From the NCBI GenBank assembly GCA_900112785.1, contig FONB01000002.1:434001-498000 (forward strand): DNA of 64,000 nt. The letters are read 5' to 3'. The notes beneath the pieces were generated by a model. That model was not told the DNA's origin. It did not search any database and saw only the letters and a list, made by a program, of their open reading frames with translations. Origin of the DNA: Phytobacter palmae. Its GTDB lineage: Bacteria; Pseudomonadota; Gammaproteobacteria; Enterobacterales; Enterobacteriaceae. Position 1 is the stretch's first letter; each line of letters starts with the position of its first letter. Both the position numbers and the translations under genes were made by a program. Shown here in pieces: positions 57,675-64,000 of this stretch.

Positions 57675-59759
57675 ATGCTTATGTCACAGACAATTACACT
57701 CCATCCCACACCAAAGCGGGATGCGATATTCTTTTGGGTTCTGCTTGGCGGACTGGCCTTTGTGCTACTGCCAGGCTGGAGCCTGGATTATGGCCTGCTG
57801 GAGTCCACGCGCGATGAAATTATCGACGCCTACGGCTGGTCGCATGTTAACGTCAGTTGGTTGTGGTTTTTGCTACCCGCCGTGTTGCTGATTCGGCCTC
57901 TGAGCGAAGCCAGGCGCGAGCAGCGCGGCCGCCACTATTTTGACGCTGGCTGGGCATTACTGTGCATGGCGTTCGTGGCTATCAGCGCCACCGTAGAAGG
58001 GCGTGGCCTCGGTTATGCGGTGATTGTGCTGTTTGTCTCCCTTGCTGCCATCATGACCCTGGCACTCGCCCGCCTGGAGTGGCTCGGCGGCGACCGCTTT
58101 GTTATTGGTTCGCTGATTATCATCGTAGCGCTGATTGGCGTCTTTATCGTCTGGCCGAGTATTGCCATCTTTATTCCGATGTTCACTACCGACAGCGGCG
58201 AATTTGCCCCGCTGGCGTTTATGAATGTGCTCGCACAGGCGCACATCATTCAGGTGATTCTGAACTCTATCTGGCTTTCCATTGCTGTGGGCGTCGGCTG
58301 CACCTTCTTCGGCCTGGTGCTGGCGATTTATACTACGCGTATTGCCAAACGCAGTGCCATTATCGGCCGCGTATTCTCCATTTTGCCTATCGTCACCCCG
58401 CCTTTCGTCGTGGGCCTTGGCGTCACGCTGATGATGGGGCGTTCCGGCTATATCACCGAATTAATGGTCGACTGGTTCGGGCTCACCAATACCAACTGGC
58501 TGTACGGGTTTACCGGTATCTGGCTGGCACAAGTACTGGCCTTCACCCCCATGGCCTTCATGATCCTTGACGGGGCGATTAAAACTATTCATCCATCGCT
58601 GGAAGAAGCCTCATACACCCTGCGCGCCAGCCGCTGGCAGACCTTTAACGGCGTCTTCGTTCCGTTGCTGAAACCAGCGCTGGCTAACGCCTTCCTGATC
58701 GTGGTGGTACAGTCGCTGGCCGACTTTAGTAACCCGCTGGTGCTGGGCGGCAACTTTGATGTACTGGCGACACAGATCTACTTCTACATTACCGGTTCGC
58801 AGCTCGATTATCAGGCCGCCAGTACGCTTGGCGCGTTCCTGCTCCTCTTCTCGCTGCTGGTGTTCTGCGTGCAATACATGTGGATCGGCAAACGTTCTTA
58901 TGTCACCGTTTCCGGCAAATCCTATCGCGGCGATGTACAACCTCTGCCGGTCACACTGGTGTGGAGCGTAGTGGCCCTGCTGGCTGTGTGGGTGGCATTC
59001 AATGCCCTGCTCTACGGCAGCATTTTCTATGGCAGTTTCACGGTGAACTGGGGCGTGGATTACACCCTGACGCTGGATAACTTTATCAAGCTGTTTGGTC
59101 AGGGCATGAGCGACGGCGCATGGCCTTCTCTTCTCGATACCCTGCTTTACGCCGGGATTGCCGCCCCGATTACGGCCATTTTCGGCCTGCTGATTGCCTG
59201 GATTGTGGTTCGCCAGCAATTTAAAGGGAAAAAGACCATCGAGTTCACCACCATGCTGTGCTTTGCGGTTCCGGGCACCGTGGCAGGCGTCTCTTATATC
59301 CTCGCCTTTAACAGTGCCCCGGTGTACATCACTGGCACCGCCGCCATCGTCATTATCTCAATGGTAATGCGTAACGTGCCGGTGGGTATTCGCGCCGGGA
59401 TCGCAGGCTTAGGCCAGATTGATAAATCGCTGGATGAGGCCTCACTTAGCCTGCGCGCAGGATCGTTGCGTACCATCACGCAGATTCTGCTGCCTCTGCT
59501 GCGCCCGGCGATTTTGTCCGCGCTGATTTACAGCTTTGTCCGCGCCATCACAACCGTCAGCGCCATTGTCTTTTTGGTGACGCCGGACACGCGTGTAGCG
59601 ACAGCCTACATTCTGAACCGCGTGGAAGACGGCGAATACGGCGTGGCCATTGCCTATGGCTCAATCCTTATTGTGGTGATGCTCGCCATCATCTTTATTT
59701 TCGACTGGCTGATCGGTGAGGCGCGTATCTCCCGTTCCAAAGCTAAAAACCAGGCGTAA
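57675..59759 (+). CDS. afuB: Sugar-phosphate ABC transporter permease AfuB
   Basis: The 694-residue inner membrane protein is a fused double permease. Two halves each have about six or seven helices and each carries an EAA loop for contact with the ATPase (EEASYTLRASRWQTF near residue 310, DEASLSLRAGSLRTI near 587). In E. coli K-12 afuB is a remnant; here it is complete. ATG 57675 and ATG 57681 are both possible starts, and neither has a strong Shine-Dalgarno sequence. Confidence 0.88.
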   Translation: MLMSQTITLHPTPKRDAIFFWVLLGGLAFVLLPGWSLDYGLLESTRDEIIDAYGWSHVNVSWLWFLLPAVLLIRPLSEARREQRGRHYFDAGWALLCMAFVAISATVEGRGLGYAVIVLFVSLAAIMTLALARLEWLGGDRFVIGSLIIIVALIGVFIVWPSIAIFIPMFTTDSGEFAPLAFMNVLAQAHIIQVILNSIWLSIAVGVGCTFFGLVLAIYTTRIAKRSAIIGRVFSILPIVTPPFVVGLGVTLMMGRSGYITELMVDWFGLTNTNWLYGFTGIWLAQVLAFTPMAFMILDGAIKTIHPSLEEASYTLRASRWQTFNGVFVPLLKPALANAFLIVVVQSLADFSNPLVLGGNFDVLATQIYFYITGSQLDYQAASTLGAFLLLFSLLVFCVQYMWIGKRSYVTVSGKSYRGDVQPLPVTLVWSVVALLAVWVAFNALLYGSIFYGSFTVNWGVDYTLTLDNFIKLFGQGMSDGAWPSLLDTLLYAGIAAPITAIFGLLIAWIVVRQQFKGKKTIEFTTMLCFAVPGTVAGVSYILAFNSAPVYITGTAAIVIISMVMRNVPVGIRAGIAGLGQIDKSLDEASLSLRAGSLRTITQILLPLLRPAILSALIYSFVRAITTVSAIVFLVTPDTRVATAYILNRVEDGEYGVAIAYGSILIVVMLAIIFIFDWLIGEARISRSKAKNQA

Positions 59760-59771
59760 CGGAGCGCGACC

Positions 59772-60818
59772 ATGACACAAAAACATTTCGTTGAACTGCG
59801 CAATGTCACCAAGCGATTTGGTAACAACACGGTTATCGACAACATTAATCTTGCGATCCCACAGGGTGAGATGGTGACGTTACTCGGGCCGTCAGGCTGT
59901 GGCAAAACCACGGTTCTGCGTCTGGTAGCGGGGCTGGAAAAGCCGTCTGAGGGAGAGATTTTTATCGATGGAGAGGATGTCACGCATCGTTCCATTCAGC
60001 AGCGTGATATCTGTATGGTGTTCCAGTCCTACGCCCTCTTCCCCCACATGTCACTGGGGGAAAACGTAGGTTACGGTCTTAAGATGTTGGGCGTTTCACG
60101 CGCGGAGGTGAAAACGCGGGTAAAAGAAGCGCTGGCGATGGTGGATCTGGAAGGCTTTGAAGATCGCTATGTGGATCAAATCTCCGGTGGGCAGCAACAA
60201 CGTGTGGCGCTGGCACGCGCGCTGATCCTCAAACCGAAGGTGCTGTTGTTTGATGAGCCGTTGAGTAACCTCGACGCCAACCTGCGTCGTAGCATGCGCG
60301 ATAAAATTCGCGAGCTGCAAAAGCAGTTCAACATCACCTCCTTGTATGTTACGCACGATCAGAGCGAGGCATTTGCCGTCTCCGATACCGTGCTGGTGAT
60401 GAACAAAGGCCACATCATGCAGATGGGCTCGCCGCAGAATCTGTATCGCCAGCCTGCATCGCGCTTTATGGCAAGTTTTATGGGTGATGCCAACCTGTTC
60501 CCGGCAACATTCCATCCGCAATTTGTTGATATCTATGGATACCGATTACCCGTGCCGGGGCATTTCTCGGCCCAGGGAAGCGGTACGGTGGGTGTCCGTC
60601 CGGAGGCCATCACGCTGGGTGAACAGGGCGATGACAGCCAGCGTTGCGTGATCGTGCATGTGGCTTATATGGGACCGCAGTACGAGGTGATTGTGGAATG
60701 GCACGGCCAGCGCATTTTGTTGCAGGTTAACGCCACCCGCCTGCAACCGGATGTCGGTGAGCACTATTACCTGCAGATCCATCCCTACGGAATGTTCGAA
60801 CTGGCCGAAACGGCGTGA
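59772..60818 (+). CDS. afuC: Sugar-phosphate ABC transporter ATPase AfuC
   Basis: The 348-residue ATPase has Walker A (GPSGCGKTT), the ABC signature ([15 protein letters not shown]), Walker B ([12 protein letters not shown]), the switch His (THDQSEAF) and a C-terminal TOBE-type domain (about 240-348). It is very close to E. coli AfuC. It lies 12 bases after afuB and ends the unit; a paired REP follows. Confidence 0.93.
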   Translation: MTQKHFVELRNVTKRFGNNTVIDNINLAIPQGEMVTLLGPSGCGKTTVLRLVAGLEKPSEGEIFIDGEDVTHRSIQQRDICMVFQSYALFPHMSLGENVGYGLKMLGVSRAEVKTRVKEALAMVDLEGFEDRYVDQISGGQQQRVALARALILKPKVLLFDEPLSNLDANLRRSMRDKIRELQKQFNITSLYVTHDQSEAFAVSDTVLVMNKGHIMQMGSPQNLYRQPASRFMASFMGDANLFPATFHPQFVDIYGYRLPVPGHFSAQGSGTVGVRPEAITLGEQGDDSQRCVIVHVAYMGPQYEVIVEWHGQRILLQVNATRLQPDVGEHYYLQIHPYGMFELAETA

Positions 60819-60824
60819 GTTATT

Positions 60825-60900
60825 CCCGGATGCGGCTGCGCCTTATCCGGGCAACCGCCCGCACCATCGTAGCCCCGGTAAGCGTCAGCGCCACCGGGGA
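60825..60900. repeat. Paired REP elements (BIME) between afuC and mmuM
   Basis: CCCGGATGCGG ... TTATCCGGGC (60825-60852) is followed by CCCCGG (60873-60878) and CCGGGG (60894-60899). It has the same order and orientation as the copy at 24517-24587. The second unit includes the stop and last codons of mmuM. Confidence 0.82.
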
Positions 60901-61829
60901 AGGTGCGGCCTGAGATTGGCAATATCCTCTGGCGTGGTGCGACAGCACCCGCCAATCAAACGCGCGCCCACCTCCAGCCATTCGGGTAAATAATTGACCA
61001 GCGTCGGGCAATTGCTCGCGTGCTGATGCCAGCTTTTCAACAGCGGATCGTAATGTTCCCCGGAATTGGGATAAACCAGCAGCGGCAATGATGTGAGGCT
61101 GCGCAAATGGCGTAACACCGGCGTAGTCCGCTCAGGCGCAAGACAATTAACACCCACAGCCATCACCTGAGAAGAGGCAGACACGACGGCCATCACCTCC
61201 CGCAGCGGTGTACCGTCACAGAGATGCTCGCTGTCACGTACGCTAAAGGAAAACCAGGCGCGCGCCTGTGGCCACGAACGTAACAATGTAATCAACGAGC
61301 AGATTTCCGGGAACGAGGGGAGCGTTTCACATGCCAGCAGATCGGCGCCACTTTGCAACAATGTTTCGATGCGCTGCCGATGAAACGCCTGAAAATCCTC
61401 ATCACGACAGACGTAATCGCCGCGATATTCCGAACCATCGGCAAGATAAGCGCCATAAGGCCCAACGGAACCGGCCACCAGTAGCGTGCCAGCCTGGGGA
61501 TTTTCTTGCAGATACATTGCCCGCGCCTGGCAGGCCAGTTGGACACTTTTTGCAATCAGCTCAGCGGCCTGCGCCGCGGTGAGATTACGGGCGGCAAAAC
61601 CAGCAGGCGTCGCCTGATAGCTGGCCGTGGTGGCAATCTGCGCCCCGGCGCGAAAATAGTCCAGATGCACCTGACGAATGATCGCCGGCGCTTCCAGTAA
61701 CACTTTTGCCGACCATAAAGGATCGGCCAGATTGCAGCCATGCGCCTCCAGCTCGGTAGCCATTGCGCCATCTGTCAGCACGAACGGCTGGCTGGCAAGG
61801 AGCGCAGACAGCGGATGAGTACGGGACAT
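60885..61829 (-). CDS. mmuM: Homocysteine S-methyltransferase
   Basis: MmuM makes two methionines from S-methylmethionine and homocysteine. The 314-residue protein has the zinc cysteines of the family, one in VGVNCLAPE and two in IGGCCRTTP, and the start region LTDGAMATELEAHGCNL. ATG 61829 with AGGAAG upstream was chosen; further in-frame starts lie at 61856 and 61859. In E. coli the gene follows the permease gene mmuP; here mmuP is missing. The last five residues (LPRWR) are encoded by a REP element. Confidence 0.94.
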   Translation of the reverse strand: MSRTHPLSALLASQPFVLTDGAMATELEAHGCNLADPLWSAKVLLEAPAIIRQVHLDYFRAGAQIATTASYQATPAGFAARNLTAAQAAELIAKSVQLACQARAMYLQENPQAGTLLVAGSVGPYGAYLADGSEYRGDYVCRDEDFQAFHRQRIETLLQSGADLLACETLPSFPEICSLITLLRSWPQARAWFSFSVRDSEHLCDGTPLREVMAVVSASSQVMAVGVNCLAPERTTPVLRHLRSLTSLPLLVYPNSGEHYDPLLKSWHQHASNCPTLVNYLPEWLEVGARLIGGCCRTTPEDIANLRPHLPRWR

Positions 61830-61861
61830 GCCATCTTCCTGAAAGGTAACCGTCATCACTA

Positions 61862-61957
61862 CTATGGATGATTTGCGACCACACGCAACCGCGCTCGTCT
61901 GCTGCTCAGCCGTGGATTAGTCGTAAAAATAACATAGAGAATCGGTCGCCAGGCCAT
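61862..61957 (-). CDS. Possible small ORF of 31 codons before mmuM
   Basis: The ATG at 61957 has a near-perfect Shine-Dalgarno sequence (AAGGAGG, five bases away). The product starts MAWRPILYVIF, hydrophobic, and continues with an arginine-rich half ending in VVANHP. It ends 32 bases before mmuM on the same strand. A possible promoter lies upstream (TTGACC at 62039-62034, 17 bases, TAGTTT at 62016-62011). I do not recognise the protein; it could be a leader peptide, a small membrane protein, or the remaining start of a lost gene. Confidence 0.45.
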   Translation of the reverse strand: MAWRPILYVIFTTNPRLSSRRARLRVVANHP

Positions 61958-62511
61958 ATGCCCCTCCTTAGTTAAATATAATCCTGGATTTGCCTGAAAT
62001 TTTTTCTCTCAAACTAAAGTGCGAAACAATTCAGGTCAACTCATTCTCAATGATTAAATTTAACATCAGGTGATTGCCTGAAAACATTGTGATACAACCG
62101 ACAAAACAACGTAATAAGGCAATGAAATCAAAAATGTAAAATGTATGTGAAATAAAAACAGTAAATTTCGTCAATAACAAATAATAGTAAAGCGTTGCCG
62201 CGATAAAAAGGGTGTAAGAATTATCGGATTTATTCCGCACCAGTTCCCTATAATATTTTGTTTTTTCCTGACCTATAAAAAATTAACCCCCTTATGCCTG
62301 AGGAAATTTTACTCAGGGCATTATTTTTACGCTTCACTTTCAGCGAGTTCACCCGGCGAAACACCTCGACCACATTTGTTATCCGGCAAATTTCACCATT
62401 GCGGGGCAGCATGCACCAGAATTACCCGTCAGGCGCTACATCTGTGCCGTGATTTTTTCACACCACATACCAGAACGCTGACAACAAACTGAATTTATTA
62501 ATGTTTTAAGT
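61958..62511. other. AT-rich gene-free region between mmuM and eat
   Basis: About 550 bases without a gene that I can support. The first 350 are strongly AT-rich. They hold a TATAAT box at 62250-62255, with no good -35, and a terminator at 62295-62328. From about 62330 to 62510, upstream of the sigma-54 promoter, lies room for activator and IHF sites; a weak inverted repeat ATTTG/CAAAT is at 62374-62391. Confidence 0.5.
62295..62328 (+). terminator. Isolated terminator upstream of eat
   Basis: TGCCTGAG (62295-62302) pairs with CTCAGGGCA (62312-62320, one G bulged) and is followed by TTATTTTT. No gene ends upstream on this strand for more than 1.4 kb, so it would end either afuC read-through or a very short RNA starting near 62262. 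Confidence 0.55.
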
Positions 62512-62528
62512 TTGGCACTGCCTTTGCT
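62512..62528 (+). promoter_or_regulatory. Sigma-54 promoter of eat
   Basis: TTGGCACTGCCTTTGCT matches the -24/-12 consensus (TTGGCACG-N4-TTGCW) at every defined base except one, with exact spacing between GG and GC. Transcription would start near 62539, 26 bases before the eat ATG. This requires RpoN and an enhancer-binding activator, which is not encoded in the window. Confidence 0.82.
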
Positions 62529-62564
62529 ACTTAGCTTGCACTGTGTTTAATGGCGAGGCAGTAA

Positions 62565-63947
62565 ATGATGACCACAGAATCAACCACATTAAAAAGAACA
62601 CTCGGCAGCTTCCGCTTATGGGGCATTGCCGTCGGCCTGGTCATATCAGGCGAATATTTTGGCTGGAGTTATGGCTGGTCCCAGGCCGGAACGATGGGAT
62701 TTTTGATTGTAGCGCTGGCGATTGCCGCAATGTATTGCGCATTCATATTTAGTTTCACTGAGCTGACAACAGCGATTCCACATGCAGGCGGTCCCTTTGC
62801 TTATGCTTATCGGGCATTCGGCCCTACCGGTGGATTTATTGCTGGTTTCGCAACGCTCATTGAATTTGTGTTTGCTCCACCGGCTATTGCAATGGCTATC
62901 GGGGCTTACCTCAACGTGCAATTTCCGTCTCTCGATCCAAAATGGATCGCTTGCGGCGCCTATATCATCTTTATGGCGTTGAATATTCTCGGTGTCGGTA
63001 TTGCCGCTACCTTTGAATTGATCGTCACGCTGCTGGCGATATTTGAGCTGCTGGTCTTTATGGGTGTCGTTGCACCGGGCTTTTCCTGGGATAACTTCAC
63101 GGCTAACGGCTGGGCAGGCGCAGAAAGCTTTAGTGGGCTGGCATTGTCGGGTATGTTTGCTGCCATCCCGTTTGCTATCTGGTTCTTCCTGGCGATTGAA
63201 GGTGCGTCAATGGCGGCCGAAGAAGCCAAAGACCCGCAACGCACTATTCCTCGCGCGCTTGGCGGCGGCATACTGACACTGACCGTACTGGCCGTTGGCG
63301 TGATGATATTTGCAGGCGGCGTGGGCGACTGGCGAGCCCTGTCGAACATAAATGATCCATTACCGCAGGCGATGAAAGTCGTGGTGGGTAACAGTAGCGG
63401 CTGGCTGCACATGCTGGTCTGGCTGGGGCTGTTTGGCCTGGTGGCTTCCTTCCACGGCATTATCATGGGTTATTCCCGTCAGATTTACTCTCTGGCGCGG
63501 GCGGGCTATCTGCCAGCAAGCCTGGCAAATCTCAATCGTAAAACGCGCACGCCGCATCTGGCGATTCTGGCTGGTGGCGTGGTGGGTATCGCGGCAATTT
63601 TCTCCGATTCACTGATCACCATTAGCGGTATGCCGCTGACCGCCTGCATTGTGACGATGTCAGTATTCGGCGCTATTGTTATGTATATCATCTCGATGGC
63701 TGCGCTATTCAAACTGCGCCGCAGCGAACCGAATCTGGTGCGTCCGTTTAAAGCGCCCCTGTTCCCGATTGCGCCCGCGTTTGCACTGGGCATGGCGGTA
63801 CTCTGCCTCGTCGCGATGGTCTGGTACAACACCCTGCTGGCGCTCATTTTCGCGCTGATGATGCTGGGGGGTTACATGTGGTTCCGTATAACAGCGCCAG
63901 CCCGTGAACGTGCGGCGATGGATCCGCAACTGCGTGCGCTCTCCTGA
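62565..63947 (+). CDS. eat: Ethanolamine permease Eat
   Basis: The 460-residue protein is an APC-superfamily permease with twelve helices. It starts with the eat-type region RTLGSFRLWGIAVGLVISGEYFGWSYGW and has the typical FLAIEGASMAAEEAKDPQRTIPRA. It takes up ethanolamine. It lies nine bases before eutB, an arrangement known from Pseudomonas, where permease and ammonia-lyase genes form a unit without microcompartment genes. GAGG precedes the ATG. A second ATG follows directly and could serve as well. Confidence 0.9.
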   Translation: MMTTESTTLKRTLGSFRLWGIAVGLVISGEYFGWSYGWSQAGTMGFLIVALAIAAMYCAFIFSFTELTTAIPHAGGPFAYAYRAFGPTGGFIAGFATLIEFVFAPPAIAMAIGAYLNVQFPSLDPKWIACGAYIIFMALNILGVGIAATFELIVTLLAIFELLVFMGVVAPGFSWDNFTANGWAGAESFSGLALSGMFAAIPFAIWFFLAIEGASMAAEEAKDPQRTIPRALGGGILTLTVLAVGVMIFAGGVGDWRALSNINDPLPQAMKVVVGNSSGWLHMLVWLGLFGLVASFHGIIMGYSRQIYSLARAGYLPASLANLNRKTRTPHLAILAGGVVGIAAIFSDSLITISGMPLTACIVTMSVFGAIVMYIISMAALFKLRRSEPNLVRPFKAPLFPIAPAFALGMAVLCLVAMVWYNTLLALIFALMMLGGYMWFRITAPARERAAMDPQLRALS

Positions 63948-63956
63948 GGAGGCGAA

Positions 63957-64000
63957 ATGTATAAAACGACTCTGGCGCACCGGACATACCGGTTCGCCAG
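63957..64000 (+). CDS. eutB: Start of ethanolamine ammonia-lyase large subunit, 5' part only
   Basis: An ATG at 63957, preceded by GAGGAGG at 63946-63952, opens a frame coding MYKTTLAHRTYRFA before the window ends. The context behind eat and the resemblance to the EutB start (MKLKTTLFGNVYQF) point to the large subunit of the B12-dependent ethanolamine ammonia-lyase. Only 14 residues are visible. Confidence 0.7.
   Translation, partial: MYKTTLAHRTYRFA

Noticed and set aside
56578-60818. Ferric iron ABC transporter
   Set aside because: The binding protein keeps the sugar-phosphate contact residues, and the genes are joined to a Uhp-type sugar-phosphate sensor; no Fur box was seen nearby.
62031-62240. 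69-codon hydrophobic frame in the AT-rich region upstream of mmuM
   Set aside because: AT-rich DNA easily gives Phe/Tyr/Leu-rich frames; there is no Shine-Dalgarno sequence, and it overlaps the -35/-10 boxes proposed for the 31-codon ORF.

Overview
The window is chromosomal DNA from a member of the Enterobacteriaceae, most probably a Citrobacter species. Gene order from yajI/tsx to hemB follows the Escherichia coli tsx-hemB region almost gene for gene, read in the opposite orientation. An intact phoA argues against Salmonella Typhimurium. Several gene pairs absent from E. coli K-12 (DUF3999/DUF2339, a Rieske-flavoprotein, an MdtG-like transporter and an extensin-like protein, a fused acyltransferase, an eat-eutB unit) argue against Escherichia. 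The genus call rests on remembered gene order and protein similarity, because no search could be run.

Layout. 1-8.5 kb: end of yajI, tsx, yajD, the SecDF-YajC translocase genes, the queuosine genes tgt and queA, and acpH. 8.5-17.6 kb: two translationally coupled membrane or envelope proteins of unknown function, then malZ, proY and brnQ. 18-24.5 kb: phoBR and the divergent sbcDC nuclease genes. 24.6-30.3 kb: mak, rdgC, ppnP, aroM-yaiA-aroL, yaiI and proC. 30.3-38.8 kb: a single-chain Rieske/FAD reductase, dgcC, the phoA-psiF operon with a clear Pho box, iraP, an MFS exporter, an extensin-like protein and ddlA. 38.8-48 kb: yaiZ, yaiY, the sbmA-yaiW pair, a cysteine hydrolase, ampH, iprA and an intact yaiT-type autotransporter. 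48-49 kb: hemB.

From 49 kb on the content is accessory. There is a fused PlsC/OlsB-like acyltransferase (possible ornithine-lipid synthase), an isolated fimbrial chaperone with a two-domain fimbrial protein, and a continuous six-gene unit in which a UhpA-UhpB-UhpC type sugar-phosphate sensing system is followed by AfuA-AfuB-AfuC, an ABC importer in the place where uhpT would be expected. mmuM follows without its usual permease mmuP but with a 31-codon ORF in front of it. Last is an ethanolamine permease gene (eat) behind a near-consensus sigma-54 promoter, with the start of eutB at the window edge.

The strongest candidates for new biology are the Uhp-Afu sensor/transporter unit, the sigma-54-driven eat-eutB unit, the OlsF-like fusion protein, the unrecognised short ORFs at 17781-17948 and 61862-61957, and RNA structures placed over the starts of psiF and dgcC. 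I found no tRNA, rRNA, CRISPR array, insertion sequence or prophage.
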